64,000 bases of DNA from Galaxea fascicularis. Lineage: Eukaryota; Cnidaria; Anthozoa; Scleractinia; Euphylliidae. The stretch is taken from assembly GCA_948470475.1 (NCBI GenBank), contig OX419341.1, positions 10,813,100 through 10,877,099 of the forward strand, read 5' to 3'. A program made the translations under genes and the position numbers. Below the pieces are notes generated by a model, which searched no databases, was not told the origin of the DNA, and saw only the letters and a list, made by a program, of their open reading frames with translations. Shown one piece after another: positions 12,901 to 24,900 of the stretch. Within the stretch, counting starts at the first letter, position 1; the number at the start of each line of letters is the position of its first letter.

Positions 12901-15900
12901 TTCATTATTATTATAATTGCTGTGATGTTATGTATGATAGGCTAGCTTGGCTAGCCTCAGTACAGCGCTTGACTAGCAGTATAATGTTCATGCTAGCCTC
13001 AATGATTATGGTGGGTATATAGTGAAGAACGGCTTTGGAAATAAACAGTTATTTTTGGTGACACTGAGCCTGTGTGCTGGCTGCTTTGCTTGTTATGTAT
13101 GCTAGGCTAACCAAGATAGTTTATCATACATAACAGCCATCTTCCTGTAGCCAAGATAGCCTATCATACATAACAGCCATCTTCCTGTGGCCAAGATAGC
13201 CTATCATACATAACAGCCATCTTCCTGTAGCCAAGATAGCCTATCATACATAACAGCCATCTTCCTGTAGCCAAGATAGCCTATCATACATAACAGCCAT
13301 CTTCCTGTAGCCAAGATAGCCTATCATACATAACAGCCATCTTCCTGTAGCCAAGCTAGCCTATCATACATAACAGCCATCTTCCTGTAGCCAAGATAGC
13401 CTATCATACATAACAGCCATCTTCCTGTAGCCAAGATAGCCTATCATACATAACAGCCATCTTCCTGTAGCCAAGATAGCCTATCATACATAACAGCCAT
13501 CTTCCTGTAGCCAAGATAGCCTATCATACATAACAGCCATCTTCCTGTAGCCAAGGTAGCCTATCATACATAACAGCCATCTTCCTGTAGCCAAGATAGC
13601 CTATCATACATAACAGCCATCTTCCTGTAGCCAAGATAGCCTATCATACATAACAGCCATCTTCCTGTAGCCAAGCTAGCCTATCATACATAACAGCCAT
13701 CTTCCTGTAGCCAAGATAGCCTATCATACATAACAGCCATCTTCCTGTGGCCAAGATAGCCTATCATACATAACAGCCATCTTCCTGTAGCCAAGATAGC
13801 CTATCATACATAACAGCCATCTTCCTGTAGCCAAGGTAGCCTATCATACATAACAGCCATCTTCCTGTAGCCAAGATAGCCTATCATACATAACAGCCAT
13901 CTTCCTGTAGCCAAGATAGCCTATCATACATAACAGCCATCTTCCTGTCTCGCCAATGGATAAACTACACACAACCTATAATTCCTCAATTCACTCTGAC
14001 GAAGGGCTCATGCTCAAAAGAGCTTTTAGAATCCCTGTACGGTAGTCAGTTTACATTAATTTTATCAGCTCCATTGAAAAAAACAAATTTTGGTGTACAA
14101 CTCCCCCACCAACTCGGCATCACAAGTTCCTTAGAAAGTATCCCCTTTATTTGGGTACGGTTTGAAAGTAATGTCTTGCTGATGAATTGCCATAATTATT
14201 GACTGAACTGTCAATAACCATTTTCATTATTAAGTGACAAGGACTGTTTCAAAAAGTTAAGAAGCTTCCTTATATAGTTCATTTAGGTTGTTATGCCAAC
14301 CATCAAGTACTTTTCTAAGAGACTTAGGAAACCTCATCATTAATGATCCAAATTTAACAGAGAACATTTTAATTTTTTTGTTTTAGAACATTTTTTAAAA
14401 TATTTAACATGCAATTTACTTATTGAGTTTTTAATAAAATATTCTTTTAAATATTTTGTGATGATGCTTTGAAAAAGACATATTGTCATTATTTCCATGA
14501 ACATTTGAGTGGGAGTTGATTATCTCTTTAGTAATAGTAATCAGACTGAGTTGGGTATGTTTTTGGGACCTGTGGTCAGGATTTACAGTGGTTTTTTTCA
14601 CCTCCATAGCCCATAGGATTTATACTATTGCCCATTATTCTGCTGGCCTCTTTGGAGAGAGCTGCCACATGTGAATCTTAAAGAATTCAATCTAGCATCT
14701 CTAAAGGACTCCACACTGACTAACCAGAAGAAAAAAGTCGTTTTCCTATATTAGGGAGAAAGGACTGTGGGAAACCGGTTGTGTCACCAGAAGGGGCATG
14801 AAATACAAAGGTTTAAATGATAAATGGATTGGTGTCTTGGATAAAGTATAAGTAACGGAGAAGCGTTCTCAAGTTGACCTCAAATAAAATGGTATGAATT
14901 ACTGTTTTCTAGACAAGTCAATTCAACAAACTGTTGATTTCTGTTTGTTGCAGATACTATCAAGAAATATAGTAACTTTGTCGGCTTCCCAATATACTTG
15001 GATGGCACATGCATCAACACAATTCAGGTGCTTATGCTTTAGTCATAACTACTGGCTTCCCCTACAATGTATTTGAAAGCCTTAACTCCCCAGCCATTTG
15101 GTTCACAGTTTTGTTTGTTATTTGTATTTCTGTAACAGTGGGGTCACTTTAACACTTAAGCACTGCAGCGCCATTGTTTGCCCAGATGTTTGCCTTGCCT
15201 TATTTTTGGTGCAACCTGTGGCTTACACTTCCATATTTGCACAGGCTGGGATTTGAGTTGGTAGCCTGTGTCCATTAAGCCAATCAAGATGCTAGTTCGG
15301 TTGGTAACTAATTTCACTAGTCATTGGTCAATTCCCATTCAAGGCTGATATTTGTAAGGGGCTCTTTTTGTAATTGTAGAAGCTGTGTATGGTTTATCTA
15401 ACTGCAGCCATCATTTGTACAAAGATCTTTTTTTCACGATGTAATATTTGATATTCTATGGGTTTACATGCAAAATGATGCATTAGCATAGAATCCGATC
15501 CGAGGGATCTTTGTTTGGATTTCTATTGTAGGATATTTGCTCAGGGTTTCTATTTTCATGTGTATATTGCATATACATAACTATGATGGTCTTTCTTGCA
15601 ATAAAATGAGGTTATTTGATTTGTTCGTATTGTTTTGCTTGTTTTTGTAGCCCTTGTGGATGTTGGATCCCAAGAGTATATCCACTGAAGAGCATGAGGT
15701 TCGAACCCCTTTGACAACTGTGATTTGTGTGTTGTCAATTATTGTTGAAAACAGACGGAGGTTTACGGGGAACCGTTATTATTAAAGGCAGTCATTCAAT
15801 TACTAAAGACGTCAACTGACTTCTTTACAATATTCCTCGTTACAGTGGTCTCACACCATTACCATCTTTCGTAATTGCAGTAATTATTGTACCCAAAGTT

Positions 15901-18900
15901 TAAAATTAAGCAGTGAAGAACCACTTAGAAGAAATACCAAATAATGAAACAACTTTCGTGTTTAATTTTGTTTCCATCAACGAACACAGCCAACAATCAA
16001 AAAACTGAGCCAGGCGTAACAATTTGGGCAGAAAACATATTACGTTCCTTTGGTATAAGCGTTATTCTTATAGAAGTGTCATGTGTCGACATTCAGTAAA
16101 AAAACCTCAAATGGTTAATAATTAAATTACTGATCATCTTTCTTTTTTGGCAGGAGTTTTATCAGTTTATTAGCAAGACATATGAGAAACCAAGATACAT
16201 TCTTCACTTCAAGACAGACGCTCCTCTGAACATTCGCAGTATATTTTACTTCCCCGAAGGCCTTTCTCAGTTATTTAACTTACAGCAGATCGAGCATGGT
16301 GTGTCGCTGTACAGCAGGAAAGTTTTGATACAGTCCAAGGCGCCTAAGATTCTTCCTGATTGGCTGCGATTTGTCAAGGGTGTGGTTGATAGTGAAGACA
16401 TTCCACTGAACCTGAGTCGTGAGCTTCTCCAAGACAGTGCACTTATTAAAAAACTCAGTGATGTGTTGGCTGCAAGGATTGTCAAGTTTCTGTTGGAACA
16501 GCAAAAGAAAGACAGAGTGAAATATGAAAAATTTTTCAAGGACTGTGGTATTTTCTTTCGTGCAGGAATTGTTAATGCTGACAGTGAAGAACAGAAACAG
16601 GACATAGCGAAGCTTCTACTGTTTGAATCATCACATGAAAAGTCAGGAGTTTTAACGTCTTTCTCTACATATGTCTCACGAATGAAACCCAGTCAGAAGA
16701 ATATCTACTATCTCTGTGCTCCCAGGTAACACGATTTACTACAGGTCGTTAGGAGACTGAGCTCCTGTGCAATCAGTACCTTCTACAACACTGTATCCAC
16801 AGAATATACACCCATATGAGTTTGAGTGATGGCCATGATTGTGTTCCCTGGCATGGTATATTACCTCATAAAATTTAAGAGCCAGTAACTTGGTGACTTC
16901 TACTTTTTGGTCCAGTTGCAATCAAGTGACGAGGGAAAATGGAGTTCATAAATAATATACCAGAAAATGGGGCAGCCTCAGACAGGAAATAGAAAAGACC
17001 ATTGATCAGTCTATTTATTCCTAGTTTTCCTTTTCAGCCGTGATGTTGCCGAGACATCTCCGTACTATGAAGCTTTGAAAAAAGATGACGTGGAGGTTGG
17101 TTTTCAATTAAATGGAAGTAATTTTTAAACGATTTAGGAACCGTCACAACATGAAACCTTTTTAAAGAAATACTTGGAGTCCTCTGATTATTAAAATCTC
17201 GTTCAATTCAGTGGTAATGTCAAAAGGTTGAAAGCCACTGAGGTCCACTGACTTTGTTACCCAATCTCTGCTTATTCCAAACTTTGAATAGCACTCGAGG
17301 TCAAAAGTCTTCAATGTTACAATAAACATTAGTCACTTAGAGTGATTGCCATTGCCAAGAGAGAACCGGAGAGAACTTTTGAAGCAGGGCTTTAACCAAA
17401 CCGCTTTTTTGCGCAGTTCACAAGGGCCCCAGCTCACTGCTCTTGATTAGCCATCGATCCAAACATTTCCTATCACCACTACAACCCTTATTACCTGATG
17501 TTATTACCAAACAGATTGCAGAACTGAAACAATAGATTCCAACATCCCGGCGAATCTAATTTCTGGTACAAACCAATGAAATCGTAACTTGTTCGTTGAT
17601 CGGTGTAAGAACCTTTTGCTCATCTATAGTATATTTCCTTCTTCAGGTTTTGTTTACGTACAATGAACAAGATGAAATTACCATGCATTATCTCAAGAAT
17701 TTTGGGGGAAAAAATATTATGGCGGCAGAGGATTACTTTGCAGTTGAAAGAGAACCTAAACCTGTTGAATCAGCAGATGATAGTTCTTCACCAGAGCCGT
17801 CCTCAGGTCTGAATGCTAAAGGCCCTAGCAAACGGCTTCAACATTTGCTTCAACATCCATTCGATTTTGTTGAACGCTGTTGGAAGGTTGTTGAATGATG
17901 TTGAACGGTGGGATGAGCAAACAGTTTCAACATTTCATTCAACAAAACTTATCGAGTGGCCTGGTAATTAGTTTCAGGCCCCAGCGCTTGCTCAACAATG
18001 TTGAAAGAGCGGGGCAAACGACTTCAACTCCGTTTCAACATTCCGAACATTCCAGAGAACAAAAGAAATGTTGAACGCATGTTGAAGCAAAGTTTAAAGG
18101 CTTTTAAACTCTTTCAACATCGTTTCAACACGTTTCAACAAGTTGGAAAGGGGGTGGCAAACGCTTTCAACATTGCCATTCAACAAAATCGAAAGGATGT
18201 TGAAGCAAATGTTGAAGGCCTTAAAATTACCGAACGTGACAGCTTGTTATTTATAATGATGCTCCTAGTGTTGTTTGTCTAATCACATAAGGGTTTATAA
18301 AACGTTTAAGAAGGAACACAAGCGTTATGAAAAACAAAAAACGTTTCGATTACTCCGTCATCACTATCAAGTTCAAAGTGCATGGTAGCACTGATTACAG
18401 TATGCATATAAAGAACAAATAGCCTCAAAATATTTTCTTGTTATTTCCTCAATATATACATAATCAATACCATCATGTACTTTGATCTTGATAGTGATGA
18501 CTTCGAATCATCGTTCGTTTTTTATATCGCTAGTATTCCTTCTTAATTTTGTTTTGTTATTTGTCTTTTAAATAGATTTTTAGTTTATTTCTCAAGTTAT
18601 CTTTTAAAGGGCCACAAGGTAATTGTGTTTACCCAGTAAAGTTTGTTTTTATTTATTTCTATTTATTCACTGTGTTAAACTACACGAGAATGAGCAGGGA
18701 GTGGGGGCTGACAACGTCATGGTATAAGGTACAGAATATCCCAGAATTACATGTGGATGGTGTCAACATACAGGCCACTTCAAACAGGGTTAAACATTCA
18801 GGTGTGGTGTAGCTAGTCATTCTCCCTGTCAGTAGTAAACGTCTGCTTAATTTTAGACAAAGCTCTTTTCAATGTACAACCATGACTGGAGGGCGAATGC

Positions 18901-21900
18901 AAGCACATATAGCATCCTAAAGGTGTGAAGTGAAGACATGTATTGTACATTTGCCCAGATCACGGATCTTCTCTTTATTAACAGTTCCATTAACATCTTG
19001 CCGTCTTATCCATAAAGTCAAACTTGTTTCTTGATTGCGTTACAGTCTAACTGCCAGTATTTTGTTTACAGAATCTCTGACGGAGGAGCAAGCAAAAGAG
19101 CTAGCTGACTGGATCAGTATCATTCTGGGAAAAGAAAAAGTCGCTGTAGTCAAGGTTTGAGGCCTTTTTAATTTAAAAATTACATCACAGAACATTACAG
19201 AAAATACTTTACAAGCACAAATTATGATAAAATTACATGTCTAGCATGTCAAAAGAGAAATTTTACCTACGACTAGTAATTATACATTCATTTTTTTCGT
19301 TTAGGTGAAAACTCACTTATTCTTGTCAGGCCCGTAGGCAGGTTTTTTCGTGGGAGGGTGCGATTTTTCCGTGGAAACGGACAAACGGAAGCGCCTTAGG
19401 CGCAAGCCTTTAGGGGGGTCCGGGCGCATACTTCTCCGGGAAATTTTGAGAATTATGTTGTCTGAAACTGCGTTTCATGCGTTTTGAGGGTAGTATGATA
19501 TGGAAACAGGCAGCTGAAAGCAAACGTAAAAACGTGAATATTACTGAAATTTTTCAACTTCACAATGTTCTTTTTTCCCCCAAAGAAGTAGAATAATGAT
19601 AATAATTTTGAGAATAATGTCACAATTTAAAAGGAGCAAAAATAGAAACAAAGTTGCAAATTAGTATTATTCCGAATGAATTGTGACACATTCTCTTGTG
19701 TGAAATTATTCCCTAAAGTAAATCGTGATCAACAGCAAACCGAGTGGCACTAGATTCGCTGTTGATAATCACGATCTTTTAGGAGTGTCCCTACCCTGCG
19801 AGCAGAGGTCTCTTCGATCTTCCTAGATGAGTCGGGAAGAGGAAGAGACCTCTGCCAACCGCCTCGACTTTCTTTGATTTGCCGCTCATCCATCGAAATG
19901 GATGAGTCAGTCCGGTTTAAAACCGGTTTTTAAAGTTTTACCGCAGTGCGCATACTCCTCGATGGAATTGCTGACTTTTAAGTCCCGCTTTACACGCTTT
20001 GATCCCCAGCTCTCCCCAGCTTTTCACAAGAACCTATCCGATCCCGCGATCAGCGAATTTAGCGGAGAGGTAACAGCTATTAATTGGGTCAGTTGGGAAC
20101 TGTTTCAGTCCAGAAGAAGAAAGTTCTTTCACAACGACAGGGCAAAGTTGATAGATAATTACCATCTAGTTCCCGCGCGCGGTAAGTATTATACTGTTGA
20201 CGCTGTTTAGCACGCTGGTCAAATCAAAAAGTGGCGGCTGCCTCGGCAGCTCTCTCTAAGAAACTCTTCGACAAAGCAGTGAACAGTGCACTGGGAAAGG
20301 TAAACACTGCAATAGTTAGGCTCACGGAACACCAGTTGAAGGCTCTGAATAATTTTCTGTGTGGAAAAGATTCATTTGTTTGCCTGCCAACCGACCATGG
20401 CAAATCAATCATCTATCAACTTTGCCCTGTTGTTGTGAAAGAACTTTCTTCTTCTGGACTGGAACAGTTCCCGACTGACCCAATAGTAGTAGTTATCTCT
20501 CCGCTAAATTCGCTGATCGCAGGTCAGATAGGTTCTTGTGAAAAGCTGGGGATTAAAGCGTGTAAAGTGGACTCGGAGAGCGTCGATCGGTTAAAGGAAG
20601 CATGCGAGTTTGATGTTTTGTATACAAGCCCAGAAATTTTCGATCATCAAGAGGCAAGAACGCTACTCCAACTGTATAACACTCGACTGGTTGGAATTTT
20701 CATCGATGAGTCACACTGTATTGTGCACTGGTAAGTTAGGAGCAATTACTGAATGCAGGGCCATTAATGAAAGCGAGGCTAATAAAGGCTTGGTTGCATT
20801 TCATTTCACGCATGCTCAACAAGAAACGTCGAGGCGGTTGGCAGAGGTCTCTTCCTCTTCCCGACTTATCTAGGAAGATCGAAGAGACCTCTGCTCGCAG
20901 GGTAGATTGTCCCAAGCTTAAACCTCCTTGGGTGCTTCTTAGCAAACACATCCACTACTTCTTCCGGATCAGTGTCTGTTAGATAATGGTGGGCATAAGG
21001 GCCAGTGAGGAGAGCCTCTCTTGTGTCATGCTGGCTTTGTTGTTCAACTAAAAAGTGGACCTCCCCCGCCCCCCCTCCCTACGGACCTGCTTCAAAAGAA
21101 GGATTTAAAGTGCCTATAACCCCAAATATTTTTTTCGCTAAAATGAATCTGTGCACCTGTTCGAAACGCATTGCGGAGCTCGTTTTCCCCTTTTCACCAA
21201 ATCTTGACTTTTTATACGCTTCAAAACTGAGCATCGTTTGTTTCACTACCGAGTCATAAGGGGCATGGGTCTATTCCTCATTTAACGTCACAAACTGATT
21301 TACATAGCAGTAACTCTTTGTAAACATACATGCAAAGTAGATTGTGACGTCAAATCAGGAATAGTCCCACTCCCTTTCTGACTCGGTCGTGAAATAAACG
21401 ATGCTTGTTTTTTCGTAAGTTTTGAAGCCTCTAAAAAGGCAGGATTTATCAAAAAAAAAAAGGGAAAAAGGCCTCAATGTGTTTCGAACAGGTTCAAAGA
21501 TTTATTTTAGCGAAAAACTATTTGGACCACTTTAATGATTCAGGATACTAAATATAGGGAGGACAGAAGTGGCTTCCATTTCTTTGAGTTACTTGGTGTC
21601 TTATTTTCCAGCTGGAGCATATGTTTCAGGAAATACGAGAAGTTGTTTTGAGTCGGAACCGTTCTTATCATTCAGTGAACGGCACATCCCGATGTAGGGT
21701 TTAACCATTAGGCAACAAAGATTTATTTGGAGTTTGAAGTTAGAGTTGTCTGACCTTCAGGCCCATAAAGGCGGTTTCCATTCCTAAATAGTTCTCTTTT
21801 GAAAGAATGCGGCACGTCTGTAACCATATCGAAAGGTTATTCCAAAAGATTCTTGTTTTTTCACATTCCGAGAATAAATGTGTCAGGTCCTCGTTTTTGT

Positions 21901-24900
21901 CATGTGAAAAGGTACCATGTCAGAGAGGAAAAACCGGACTCCATTACTCGGATTTATTCACTGTCGGGTGCTTGTTACATGAAATCCAGGTTACAGCAAG
22001 ATGATGCTTTTGTTAAGGACACAACTGTTGGGCATTATTAGTAAAACACAAGTACTGCTGAATAAGGTTGTTTTATTATATCCGTCAATTAGTATGCGTG
22101 CTGTGATTGGTCAATTTGACGGGCCGTATTCTACGGTACGGTCCGCTAAATTTGAAAGTTTCCTTTCCCACGCACCCGATTAACCCTCAGAGATATGATA
22201 AATTTAACAAATCGAATGTGGCTTAGCGTTGTCTGTACTCTTATCGACAACGATATCCGTCTTCACAGTGGTCAAAATGTTGTGGCGAATATGACGAATA
22301 TCGTCGATAAGACTAGAGGCAATGTTAAACCACATTCGATTTGTTTAAGAAAATGTTTATTTCAGAGCGTGACCACAAAATCGTGACAAGTTGACGCTAA
22401 TAGCATCGTCTAGACTCTTATCGATAACGGCAACTTAGCCAATCAGATTGCGAGGTTACCAGCAATTGTGGTAAAAATCTTATTAACCTCGTTTTCTCGC
22501 TCCGTACTATAAATTACGGATCCTTGTTTTTTCCCGTTGATTTATGGCGCGTGCGCTTTGAGCTTGGGCCTTATATCAACGGGAAAAAACTCGATCCGAG
22601 AAAACGAGGTTAGTAAGAGGTGGTATCCATCTATGTTCAGTTTCTGCGAGGGCGTGTTGGATATAGGAAGATGATAATGAATAAATACTCAATTGACCAC
22701 TCCCCTTGAGGGGCTTTTCAGGGATAAGTGAACACAACAGAGTTAAGAATCCCAACTGGCGGGAGGCAGACCAGTTTGCTATTTATAAGGATGACCGAGG
22801 AGTTCAGTGATCCAAGCACGAACCGAGAACAACACCATATAGTGGCTAGAGCGGAATTTGAACCCGGATCACCGCATTGAAATCCAGCGCCCTAAACCAC
22901 TGGGTCATCCGGCCTCCAAGATTAATAAACAACGAGAATCTAGAGCAAAAATTCTGAAACCAGGATCGCGTTCTTTTTCAGGTTTAAGATCCGATAGTAC
23001 TATAGTTGTTCCAGAAGATGTCGCCGGATTGTTGAAGGGAAATATCCGAGCAGTCGTGGGTTGAAATGTTGTTCACTATATTAACTGAGTTATTTTGTTT
23101 ACAGGTTTCTAAGAACCTTGCTCAGACGAGTCACCCCGCGATGGTGACTGTACCAGACATGGTAGCAGCTAAACACTGGCTGAAGCTTATGAGAGCAGAG
23201 CAGTCTCAAGACATCGACAAAATGAAGTATCAAATACTTCAACCGACTCTAGAAATAAACCCCAGGTATGTAATCTTGCATTATAATGACGTCTGAGGTT
23301 TTCTAACATGAGCGCTGATCATCCCATCTTTTACATAATTGTTCGTTATCTGTCTCTTATTAGCCATGAACTGATCAAGCATTTACAAGAGGTTCGCTCA
23401 AATAACACTGATCTAGCAGTGATGGTGGTGAATCAGGTCAGTTAACAAGTGCACATTTCCTTAGGGCTTTTTAACATCTCTGTGATAGCACGGGGAGTAG
23501 GGTGGGGAGGGCCTGGCAACTAGTAATCTTATTAAATTAAGGAATACACCAATTTCCAGGGGGGTTGTGGGTAGATCCAGTCCTTTGTGGGGGCAAACGG
23601 CCATTTTAAGACTAAATAGGCCGTCAGGTGCAAACAAGGATTGGTTGTGAATTTTTAACACTAAGTTTTTTCCCATCCTCTGGACGTGCACACTGTTCGC
23701 ACGTCGGTATTCTTTTCAATTGTGCTTCTTAGGGATTTAGTTCATGCTTAAATTTACAAGTTTGAAATTTGAAAACGAGGCTTGGTGATGAAATTAGCAA
23801 GTTTGACGTAAACACGCATAAGGACTGGATCTACCCACAATCCACCTACGATCCACACAGTGTAGTCTTCAAATTTGCTGATGTTTTTCGGTTTTCATTG
23901 AGGAAAATTCCACACTTACCGAGGTTAAAATGAAGCTAGAAGATTATTTACTTGAAAGGAGGGCTTCGAAGGAAATGACCGTCACTCCACTAAATGAGCA
24001 GTTTAATTGTAATTTTGATAAAGTTTGAAGGAGTGCCCGTTTTCGAGGAGTTCGAGGAGTGCCCGTTTTGGCCCGGACACTCCTTGGGAAATGATAAGGA
24101 TCCGCAATGTCGAAAGTATTTAACGTAGATAGGAGGAAGACTATGATAGATAACGTAAAATAGTTTTGACCAAGGGTTACGACCATAATTGCATTGTGAT
24201 CAGTGCCAGTTTCTCGTGAGCAGAAATATTTTATTTTCCATATAGGTTGGTGTCGACTTCTTGTACAAACTTGCCAATTACACAAACACAACAACAATTT
24301 TATTAAACGAATAATAACAGATTATAGCTTGAAAACCCCGCGGGTCAATATTAAGCTATTACGGCCCTGGCAAACGAGGACACATTGTTGCGGACACAAT
24401 GTTGCCGACACAAATGTTTCCCCGTTTGCCCGCGCGCGGAACATTTGTCGCGGACACAAATTTTTTGTCCGCAGCAAATATTTCCCAGTTTGTGCAGCAT
24501 GGAAACACAATATTCATTTTGTGTCCCGCGCGTTTGCCCCCCCCAACAAACATCATGAGCAAAAATGTGTCCTCGTTTACCAGGGCCTTTAGAGGCGCGA
24601 TCAAGAAAAGTCGTCTGTCGCACTCTAGTGTTGTTTAGTGTGGTCAGCAGATCTGTGTTGATGTTGGAAGATGCTACAGGACGGTGAATGGTGTTTTGTA
24701 AAGTCGATTTTCTTTTTGAGATTTATTTCATCGGCCATTTGAGGTGAAATAGTGTAACGTCTCTCTTTTGGCTTGGAAAAATCGCACTGTTTGCGATAAG
24801 TCGATCACTTTCAACAGATGGGAATCATGTGCGAAGACAGCGTGTTTGTGTCGACGCTCGCTAGAAAATCGAAATGTTTTCTCTCATAAGAGCAAATTGT

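Larger units (their letters stand above)
19791..20905. mobile_element. TIR element carrying a RecQ-like helicase exon
   Basis: 78-bp inverted repeats at 19791-19868 and 20828-20905 differ by one base by eye. The outer ends are ctaccctgcgagcagagg. Each repeat also contains its own foldback (gcagaggtctcttc ... gaagagacctctgc). Between them lie an upstream open frame (19902-20180) and a RecQ-like exon with a GT donor (20231-20730). TA next to both CCCTGCG ends could be the target duplication. This looks like a gene fragment captured or carried by a non-autonomous DNA transposon. Confidence 0.75.

Noticed and set aside
13111..13948. CRISPR-like array of regular repeats
   Set aside because: Units are contiguous 40-bp repeats with no unique spacers, inside an intron of an animal gene.
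17596..18282. Long open frames continuing past TRAP1 exon 11
   Set aside because: They read through the donor into a word-repeat transposon; homology to TRAP1 stops at 17806.
24322..24638. Four overlapping open frames on both strands
   Set aside because: All lie in the 24362-24588 MITE; low-complexity words keep several frames open by chance.
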